Shown: one piece after another, positions 27,920-33,422 of the stretch
How the letters are laid out: each line of letters begins with the position of its first letter
Numbering within the stretch: position 1 is the stretch's first letter
From: Clostridiaceae bacterium
Lineage (GTDB): Bacteria > Bacillota > Clostridia > DUPQ01
NCBI GenBank assembly: GCA_012729955.1
Contig: JAAYBX010000094.1
Span: forward strand, 1-33,422
Direction: 5' to 3'
Length of the DNA stretch: 33,422 nucleotides
Notes under the pieces: model-generated
Seen by the model: only the letters and a program-made list of their open reading frames with translations
The model's database searches: none
What the model was told of the DNA's origin: nothing
Made by a program: the position numbers and the translations under genes

Positions 27920-28084
27920 CATTTTTTTGTAAATTTGCATAAAATATTTTTCCGATTTCACTATTTACCTCTATTTTATCGGTTTTGAGCTTCTTTTCAG
28001 TATGAGAAATGCAATTTTCTATTCTTGGTCTTTCATTTTGCTAATAAGGTATTACATGATACTCTAAGATTTCCAGTCATTAAT

Positions 28085-29179
28085 CTATACTTTGAAATTG
28101 TAACTGCTACCCCGAATATCTGTTTTTATGTATTCATCACTAATATTCCCATCCTGAGAACAGTAAAGCCTGCTGGTCAGATTTGCAGTTGAGCAGGAAT
28201 GGTTAGGTATAATTCTGACTATGTCCCCTATTTTAAACTCTTCTTTACCGGCATTTATTATCCCTACCTCTTCACTTAATGAAGTTATAACAGCATCCGG
28301 ATGTTTTATGATATATCCATATCCCTTAATTGCTGTATTGCCATGTGCTCCTTTATCCAGCCCTAAGCATTTAGCTCCTGCATCAATTATAAAGACGCCT
28401 TCTGCAGGATTGGAAATAACTGATGCCATTACATATAATGCGCAATCAGTTTCTTGCGCTGAACCCAATACCATCTGTATGTAGTCATTGAAGACATAAT
28501 TGCCTGGATGAAAAACATTGATTATATCATCACTGATGGCATGTCTTATGGTTGGAGTGCTCCCGCTTGTAATGTACTTACATTCGACACCGTTATTTGA
28601 TGCGTAAAGTCTGGCTAATCTTAAACATTCACATTCTTCTTTTGCTATATGGATTACCTGATCTGCAGTATTTGCATACACATGACCAGGATGAGTGGAA
28701 AATCCGATAAACTTTATATTTTCCAGCTTATTGATATATACAGCTAGTTTAGCAGCATTATACGCATCCATACCGAACCTGTGAAGCCCGCTATCCACAA
28801 TAACACTCATTTCAAAGCAGGTTTTATTTTTTTTTGCAATAATCTGAGCAAGATCAGCACACTCATATGAGTCAGTTCGTAGCATCATGTTACAGTGTTT
28901 TGACAATTTACTTAAAATATTAAGGTTTTCAGAATTGCTTACAGGGTATGCATACATTATGTTATATGCATTAATAGAGAATGCAGCTACACATTCATCA
29001 ATTGTCCCACAGAGAAAACCGTAACACCCAGCAGCCATCTGCATTTTAGCTATCGAAGTACTTTTGTGTGTCTTCATCATCGGCATCAGAAGTTTAGAAT
29101 GCTGATTAAGTAATGTCTGCATCGTATATATGTTGTTTTTAAGTATAGATTTATCCAGTATAGTTAAAGGTGTTTTCAT
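28085..29179 (-). CDS. Fold-type III PLP enzyme, D-threonine aldolase/D-serine dehydratase-like
   Basis: A 364-residue protein with an alanine-racemase-type N-terminal barrel and a C-terminal beta domain. The likely PLP lysine is K36 in MMKTHKS. The C-terminal PNHSCSTANL supplies a metal pair H327-x-C329. A His-x-Cys zinc site is typical of D-serine dehydratases of the DSD1 kind, whereas D-threonine aldolases usually use His-x-Asp (knowledge of the families, from memory). So it probably cleaves or deaminates a D-hydroxy amino acid. I start at ATG 29179, with AGAGGA upstream; the ATG at 29209 lies inside the -10 box. It is transcribed alone. Confidence 0.82.
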   Translation of the reverse strand: MKTPLTILDKSILKNNIYTMQTLLNQHSKLLMPMMKTHKSTSIAKMQMAAGCYGFLCGTIDECVAAFSINAYNIMYAYPVSNSENLNILSKLSKHCNMMLRTDSYECADLAQIIAKKNKTCFEMSVIVDSGLHRFGMDAYNAAKLAVYINKLENIKFIGFSTHPGHVYANTADQVIHIAKEECECLRLARLYASNNGVECKYITSGSTPTIRHAISDDIINVFHPGNYVFNDYIQMVLGSAQETDCALYVMASVISNPAEGVFIIDAGAKCLGLDKGAHGNTAIKGYGYIIKHPDAVITSLSEEVGIINAGKEEFKIGDIVRIIPNHSCSTANLTSRLYCSQDGNISDEYIKTDIRGSSYNFKV

Positions 29180-29204
29180 CCAGTTCCTCTTTTCAAGTAA
29201 TTTT

Positions 29205-29232
29205 ATCATAAAATTTTATCTTAAGGAAACAA
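29205..29232 (-). promoter_or_regulatory. Promoter of the D-amino-acid enzyme gene
   Basis: Minus strand TTGTTT (29232-29227), 16-nt spacer, TATGAT (29210-29205), with transcription expected near 29198. It decides the start of the following gene in favour of 29179. Confidence 0.6.
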
Positions 29233-29313
29233 TAGAAGTATTATGCTCTGTCTCTGTTTCTATATATCCATTTCTGCATTTATGGTTATATCAATATCAA
29301 TAGTTGTCATGAA

Positions 29314-29342
29314 ATAAAGAGATGGAATAACCATCCCTTTAT
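29314..29342 (-). terminator. Probable terminator after the zinc-ribbon membrane gene
   Basis: A 12-bp stem with one A-C mismatch: ATAAAGAGATGG (29314-29325) and CCATCCCTTTAT (29331-29342), loop AATAA. On the minus strand the stem ends in a T-rich CTTTATTT run about 60 nt beyond the stop of the gene at 29400-30176. The U-tract is imperfect, so efficiency is uncertain. Confidence 0.6.
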
Positions 29343-29399
29343 CAGACATTATTTTACAAGAATACAATTGTATTAGTAAATGTTGTTATGGTTTATCTA

Positions 29400-30176
29400 T
29401 TATTTAAGAAGCCTGAACTTCCCAATAACCGGCAATTCCCTTGCTCTTCCTTTGGCTGCATTAATAATGCCTACAACCATAAGGTATATAACAACAACTG
29501 AACCTGCAAATGCAATTATTCCTAAAAGTATAAGGAAGAAGAGCATCCTTCCAAGAAGAATATTCAATATACCCATAAGGATATAGAATACAATCTCAAT
29601 AATTGCAAGAGTCAAACCCTGGTTTGAATGATACCTTGTAAATTTTGATTTCGGGAAGCAAAGAATCGGAATAAGGACAAGAAGACCAAGATAAGCTACT
29701 ATTGATATGCGTTTAAACATTGCTATGTCTTCAGGATCATATTCATTTGTAGTATCTGGAGTCTTATTAATTTTTTCAAAAGTTTCTTTTGCTCCCGGCT
29801 GAGGTCCGGTATTCGGCATCGCTGCAAAAGGTACTGGCCCTGTTCCCGTAGCAGTTTGAGCACCTGCTGGCGTGCCACATGTAGGACAGAACTTCACACC
29901 AGGTTCTACTTTTGTGCCGCAATTTCTGCAGATAACAGCCTGTGGTACTGTTGTTGCTCCACATGTTGGACAGAATTTAGCCCCTTCTTCTAAAGCAGCT
30001 CCGCAATTCTTACAGTTATTTGTGCTTTTAACAGGTTGTTCAATAGGTTTATCCTCAGGTTTACCCTGTTCAGCTGCTTCATTAACAACTGGTTTGACTT
30101 CCTCAACAGCATTTCCGCAACTTGCACAGAATTTTGCATTGTCTTCCAGTTCATTGCCACAATTTATACATTTCAT
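29400..30176 (-). CDS. Triple zinc-ribbon membrane protein with DUF4870-like domain
   Basis: A 258-residue protein with three zinc ribbons, each CxxC-x10-CxxC: C3-C20, C55-C72 and C83-C100. A Pro/Gly/Thr-rich linker (about 101-150) follows, then a C-terminal membrane region of three or four helices (about 156-173, 186-208, 211-240). The segment with FTRYHSNQGL near 179-188 is characteristic of the small DUF4870/Tic20-like membrane family. Function unknown. The ribbons should face the cytoplasm. AGAGGGG lies about 12 nt before ATG 30176. Another zinc-ribbon membrane protein gene is just upstream on the same strand. Confidence 0.82.
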   Translation of the reverse strand: MKCINCGNELEDNAKFCASCGNAVEEVKPVVNEAAEQGKPEDKPIEQPVKSTNNCKNCGAALEEGAKFCPTCGATTVPQAVICRNCGTKVEPGVKFCPTCGTPAGAQTATGTGPVPFAAMPNTGPQPGAKETFEKINKTPDTTNEYDPEDIAMFKRISIVAYLGLLVLIPILCFPKSKFTRYHSNQGLTLAIIEIVFYILMGILNILLGRMLFFLILLGIIAFAGSVVVIYLMVVGIINAAKGRARELPVIGKFRLLK

Positions 30177-30198
30177 AATGTGCTACCCCTCTCTATAT

Positions 30199-30213
30199 AT
30201 GTATTGTATACAT
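30199..30213. promoter_or_regulatory. Inverted repeat upstream of the triple zinc-ribbon gene
   Basis: ATGTAT-TGT-ATACAT, 6-bp arms with a 3-nt centre, located 23 nt before the gene start. It overlaps a possible minus-strand -10 box (TACAAT). Could be an operator, or chance in AT-rich DNA. Confidence 0.3.
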
Positions 30214-30283
30214 GAATATAATATCACAAATATATAATCCTACACAATAATCTATACAAATAAATTAAAACACATTTTTTATA

Positions 30284-30934
30284 TCAGCGTATTGGATGCA
30301 TGAAAGCATCATAATCAGGATAAACATACCATTTACCATGTATTTTTATCATATCAAGAGCCATTGTATATGTCTGTTCCTGGCTTTCACCTCGTAAAGT
30401 TACCTGAAGGTTTACAGTAATAATATCCTTGACTGATGTTTTAGGAATACGCCAGATATCATATAACTGGGTCTTCTGCAGATTAATTTCTTCTCTTGAC
30501 CAGTACTCCTTTACCTTAATTGAATATCTCACACGAAACCGTTCACCGAATTTGTTGTAGTTATATGCATAATCCTCATCAAAAGATGATTTGAAATCCT
30601 CATATCTTATTCCGTCTATAATGCTCTTTTGAGTAAAAATGTTTTCCACTTGAGGAGGAAAAGAGGCAATGAAATTTTCAATCTGATTTTTCTGTATCCC
30701 TCTAAAATACATGTCAAGAGATTGCTCGATACTGCCGAATGAATTAATTATTAATATCAACAGCATAATTACAGTAATAAAAGCTGATAATGTGATTATT
30801 GCATTCTTATTAACTTTTACAGGTTTCTTAATTGTGGGAACCTCCAGCCTGACTTCAAGCTTCTGTCCGCACTCTTCACAATATCTAGAGCCAAAGCTGT
30901 TGTTTGTCCCGCAATTCTTGCATAAACGAGCCAT
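30284..30934 (-). CDS. Zinc-ribbon, single-pass membrane protein of unknown function
   Basis: A 216-residue protein with one zinc ribbon (C5, C8, C19, C22), a basic linker, a transmembrane helix at about 44-64, and an extracytoplasmic domain of about 150 residues. That domain resembles small NTF2/DUF-type folds: helices around LDMYFRGIQKNQIENFIASF, then strands ending in KIHGKWYVYPDYD. The GKWYVYPD ending is frequent in such lipoprotein-like or cell-envelope domains. GGAGGAG sits right before ATG 30934. The layout (ribbon, helix, outer domain) parallels the protein at 11805-12701, but the outer domains look unrelated. Confidence 0.8.
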   Translation of the reverse strand: MARLCKNCGTNNSFGSRYCEECGQKLEVRLEVPTIKKPVKVNKNAIITLSAFITVIMLLILIINSFGSIEQSLDMYFRGIQKNQIENFIASFPPQVENIFTQKSIIDGIRYEDFKSSFDEDYAYNYNKFGERFRVRYSIKVKEYWSREEINLQKTQLYDIWRIPKTSVKDIITVNLQVTLRGESQEQTYTMALDMIKIHGKWYVYPDYDAFMHPIR

Positions 30935-30961
30935 TACTCCTCCATAACTTTCTTCGCTTAT

Positions 30962-30990
30962 ATTCTATATGTACACAATATTAATATCAA
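30962..30990 (-). promoter_or_regulatory. Promoter of the zinc-ribbon gene at 30284-30934
   Basis: Minus strand TTGATA (30990-30985), 17-nt spacer, TAGAAT (30967-30962), about 27 nt upstream of the gene start. It is divergent from the pyrG promoter. Confidence 0.65.
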
Positions 30991-31029
30991 CATCTGCCTT
31001 GAATTCCTGCCTATTTTTCCTTATGCTTA

Positions 31030-31059
31030 TTGACAGCAAAGCGCTTTGCGATGTAAAAT
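31030..31059 (+). promoter_or_regulatory. Promoter of pyrG with embedded palindrome
   Basis: TTGACA (31030-31035), 18-nt spacer, TAAAAT (31054-31059). The spacer contains the perfect 14-bp palindrome GCAAAGCGCTTTGC at 31036-31049. A protein bound there would cover the space between -35 and -10, so it looks like a repressor operator. The leader would be under 20 nt, so the CTP-sensing attenuation known for Bacillus pyrG seems not to apply here. Confidence 0.7.
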
Positions 31060-31083
31060 AAAAAAAACCGTATGGGGTGGGAA

Positions 31084-32682
31084 ATGGCAATAAAACATAT
31101 ATTCGTAACTGGCGGCGTCGTATCCGGATTAGGTAAGGGAATAACAGCCGCTTCTTTAGGCAGGCTTTTAAAAACTATGGGTTATAAAGTAGCTCTTCAA
31201 AAATTCGATCCATATATCAATGTAGATCCTGGGATTATGAGCCCATATCAGCATGGAGAAGTTTACCTGACAGAAGATGGAATAGATACAGATCTGGATT
31301 TAGGCCATTACGAAAGATTTATTGACGAAGACCTTGATTATTTAAGCAGTTTTACTGCTGGTAAAATATATGACACAATACGTAAAAGAGAATATGCCGG
31401 CACATACGGAGGAGGCACAATTCAAGTCATTCCCCATATCACCAATGAAATTAAAAGCCTTATATATAAAAATGCCGAACAAAAAGGAGTACAGGTCGCA
31501 ATAACAGAAATTGGCGGAACTGTAGGAGATATTGAGTCACAGCCTTTTTTAGAAGCAATACGGCAGGTAGGATTGGAAAAAGGCCATGAAAATGTCCTTT
31601 ATGTCCATGTCACTCTTCTTCCTTACCTGAAAGTTTCAGATGAGTTAAAGACTAAGCCTACCCAGCACTCGGTAAAAGAGCTTAGAAGCCTGGGAATTCA
31701 GCCGGATATAATCGTATGTCGTTCTGAAAGACATATTACCAAACAGATAAAAGATAAAATCGCATTATTCTGTGATGTTGATCCCGCATGCGTCATTGAA
31801 AATATTGATGCATCAAGCATATACGAAATTCCTGTTCTGCTTGCTAATGAAGGATTTGCTGATATTGCCGTGAAGAAGCTTAATCTTAAGAAGCGTAATC
31901 TGGATTTATCAGAATGGAATAAAATTATTTATGAGCTCAATAATCCTCAGATGAATGTCAAAATAGCTTTGGTTGGTCAGTATGTTGCATTCCATGAAGC
32001 ATATCTGTCTGTAAGTGAAGCATTGAAGCACGGAGGTTTCTATAATCATTCCTCAGTAGAAATCATATGGATAGATCCTACTATAATTAATGATGATAAT
32101 ATGGATGATGTTTTCAAAGGAGCAAGCGGTATACTTGTACCAGCAGGATTTGGAGACAAAGGTATTGAGGGTATGATAAAATCTGCCGGGTATGCAAGAA
32201 AAAACAACATTCCATATATGGGTTTTTGTTTAGGTATGCATACTGCAGTAATTGATTTTGCCAGAAATGTATGCGAAATGCCTGAAGCCCAGAGCCAGGA
32301 ATTCGATACTAACGCTAAATACAATGTCATTATGTTAAGCAAAAATGAAGGTCGTACGGGAGGTTATGTTTGTGAACCTGCAAAAAACTCCATATTATGC
32401 GAAATATATGGCAGCTCCAAACCTTTCTCTGAGAGGCATAAGCATAAATATGAGATAAATAGTGATTATTCAGATATAATGGAACAAAAAGGTCTTAAGG
32501 TAAGCGGCGTAAACAAGGATCTTATTGATGTAATGGAACTTGAGGGACATCCCTTCTATATCCTGGCACAGTTCCAGCCGGAATTTAAATCGCGTCCCAC
32601 CAACCCGCATCCTCTGATGAAAGCATTTATAGCTGCTGCAATAAATCATATGGAAAAGGATAACAATGAATACGGACAATGA
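31084..32682 (+). CDS. pyrG: CTP synthase PyrG with altered glutaminase site
   Basis: The 532-residue protein has a normal-looking amidoligase half (HIFVTGGVVSGLGKG, QKFDPYINVDPG, LDLGHYERF, GGTVGDIESQPF) that makes CTP from UTP, ATP and ammonia. The C-terminal glutaminase half keeps the nucleophile C382, E406 and triad Glu E500, but has Q498 where the catalytic His should be (QFQPE, codon CAG at 32575-32577). It also has A354 in PAGFG (usually PGGFG), H386 in CLGMH (usually CLGMQ) and K455 in RHKHKYE (usually RHRHRYE). Ammonia-dependent activity is likely; glutamine use is doubtful. I start at ATG 31084 with GGGGTGG upstream; an in-frame ATG at 31072 lacks an SD. The next gene overlaps its 3' end. 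Confidence 0.93.
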   Translation: MAIKHIFVTGGVVSGLGKGITAASLGRLLKTMGYKVALQKFDPYINVDPGIMSPYQHGEVYLTEDGIDTDLDLGHYERFIDEDLDYLSSFTAGKIYDTIRKREYAGTYGGGTIQVIPHITNEIKSLIYKNAEQKGVQVAITEIGGTVGDIESQPFLEAIRQVGLEKGHENVLYVHVTLLPYLKVSDELKTKPTQHSVKELRSLGIQPDIIVCRSERHITKQIKDKIALFCDVDPACVIENIDASSIYEIPVLLANEGFADIAVKKLNLKKRNLDLSEWNKIIYELNNPQMNVKIALVGQYVAFHEAYLSVSEALKHGGFYNHSSVEIIWIDPTIINDDNMDDVFKGASGILVPAGFGDKGIEGMIKSAGYARKNNIPYMGFCLGMHTAVIDFARNVCEMPEAQSQEFDTNAKYNVIMLSKNEGRTGGYVCEPAKNSILCEIYGSSKPFSERHKHKYEINSDYSDIMEQKGLKVSGVNKDLIDVMELEGHPFYILAQFQPEFKSRPTNPHPLMKAFIAAAINHMEKDNNEYGQ

Positions 32683-33422
32683 AATCGAGAAAAAAATAAA
32701 GAATAAGAAACTCTTAACAAATATACTGCTATTTGCAGCTTTCCCTATCATATGCCTTGTGTTCGCATTAATAGGAAAATGGCTTTTATTCGGTATAGTT
32801 CTTTCAATATATCTAGCTGTTTTCATATATATGAAGCTGGAAAATATCCGTTTGATACAGACAGGTTATTTCGATAAGAAGGGAGAGTTTCAAAAAGCAC
32901 TGAAACCAGCTTTTATGGCATATAAAATGAAACATTCCTCAGTAGACACTTTGAATATTTTCATATATATGCTATTAAAGGCAGGCAAATATGAGAAAGC
33001 TCTTGAGATAACAGATCAAAACAGGAATCGTCACATGACTGAGGACCAATTCATAGCTTTTTCATCTAACGAGGCTTTGGCTTTATGGAAAGTTGGAAAA
33101 ATAGAAGATTCAATTGCGCTTTTTGATAAAATAACACAGAAATTTGAATCTACAAATATATATGTTTCGTTTGGTACAGTACTCACATATTCTAATGATT
33201 TGAATAAAGCGCTTGAGCTCAATAAAAAGGCATATCAGTACAATTCCAGCAGCAAAGGTATAAAGGACAATCTAGCCTATACATATTTTCTTATAGGTGA
33301 TACAGACCGAGCAAAAAGGATGTATGACGAACTGCTTGATGAGCCTTTGAATTTTCCAGAAGCATATTACAATGCCGCGATGGTTTCAAATTCGCAAGGT
33401 CAGTATGATGAAGCAGTAAGGC
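32666..33422 (+). CDS. Membrane-anchored TPR-repeat protein, 3' end cut off by window
   Basis: The frame is open from ATG 32666 to the window edge (252 residues). AAAAGGA lies 5 nt upstream. The start overlaps the end of pyrG by 17 nt in another frame, so translation is probably coupled. Two hydrophobic helices at about 17-37 and 39-56 are followed by helical TPR-like repeats (for example AGKYEKALEITDQN, GKIEDSIALFDKIT, NDLNKALELNKKAYQYN, GQYDEAVR). Such proteins are scaffolds for protein contacts at the membrane. No specific function is apparent, and there is no evident link with CTP synthesis beyond the overlap. Confidence 0.8.
   Translation, partial: MNTDNEIEKKIKNKKLLTNILLFAAFPIICLVFALIGKWLLFGIVLSIYLAVFIYMKLENIRLIQTGYFDKKGEFQKALKPAFMAYKMKHSSVDTLNIFIYMLLKAGKYEKALEITDQNRNRHMTEDQFIAFSSNEALALWKVGKIEDSIALFDKITQKFESTNIYVSFGTVLTYSNDLNKALELNKKAYQYNSSSKGIKDNLAYTYFLIGDTDRAKRMYDELLDEPLNFPEAYYNAAMVSNSQGQYDEAVR

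Noticed and set aside
27719-27961. 80-residue ORF beginning at 27961
   Set aside because: Its first 33 codons run through the TTGACA/TACAGT promoter and lack an SD. The translated part is the 47-codon leader peptide from 27862.
28004-28084. Terminator after the D-amino-acid enzyme gene
   Set aside because: Only a weak 4-bp GTAT/ATAC pairing without a U-run is visible, not enough to call.
31072-31083. PyrG start at ATG 31072
   Set aside because: No SD lies upstream, and its bases serve as the SD for ATG 31084, which gives the usual CTP synthase N-terminus.

Overview
The window looks like chromosome from a low-GC Gram-positive anaerobe, probably in the Clostridia. The DNA is AT-rich, Shine-Dalgarno (SD) sites are strong AGGAGG types, and TTG is occasionally used as a start. 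Gene content also fits: an AzgA-type purine permease, a COG2509-type FAD dehydrogenase, several zinc-ribbon membrane proteins, and a dihydroxy-acid dehydratase whose cysteine pattern suggests the oxygen-sensitive [4Fe-4S] type. TGA is used as a stop. I saw no rRNA, tRNA, CRISPR array, transposon or prophage gene. The exact taxon cannot be fixed from the sequence alone.

Layout. (1) 1-4140: a small catabolic-looking cluster. A truncated enolase-superfamily enzyme is divergent from an AraC-type regulator, a nitrilase-family amidohydrolase and a Gfo/Idh oxidoreductase. (2) 4185-6710: a lone SDR reductase divergent from a purine permease; their shared intergenic region holds two perfect palindromes. 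(3) 6747-11271: an FAD-dependent dehydrogenase, then the TrkA/TrkH potassium uptake pair. (4) 11358-16767: a tightly packed five-gene operon encoding a protein made only of zinc ribbons, a zinc-ribbon membrane-anchored protein, a radical SAM protein, an alpha/beta hydrolase and a six-hairpin-glycosidase-like protein. (5) 27919-16792, minus strand: a nine-gene branched-chain amino acid operon, ilvB-ilvN-ilvC-ilvD-leuA-cimA-leuC-leuD-leuB. (6) 28085-30934, minus strand: a D-threonine aldolase/D-serine dehydratase-like PLP enzyme and two more zinc-ribbon membrane proteins. (7) 31030-33422: pyrG (CTP synthase) and the start of a TPR membrane protein.

The best regulatory discovery is the leader of the ilv-leu operon. 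A near-consensus promoter is followed by a well-placed SD and a 47-codon peptide in which 21 of residues 4-30 are Ile, Leu or Val. Next come mutually exclusive RNA segments (1:2, 2:3, 3:4) and a terminator hairpin with eight U residues just before ilvB. This is the full architecture of classical ribosome-mediated attenuation, in a lineage where T-box riboswitches are the usual control for such genes.

The best enzyme-level oddity is PyrG. Its synthase half looks normal, but the glutaminase half has lost the catalytic His (QFQPE instead of QFHPE) and three other normally conserved glutamine-site residues, while keeping the nucleophilic Cys. The five-gene zinc-ribbon/radical SAM operon has no function I recognise and is the main candidate for an undescribed pathway.

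Metabolically, LeuA and CimA both feed the shared LeuCD and LeuB enzymes. The operon can therefore build valine and leucine, and also the 2-oxobutyrate for isoleucine from pyruvate and acetyl-CoA without threonine deaminase. A single attenuator that reads Ile, Leu and Val codons would suit such a combined operon.
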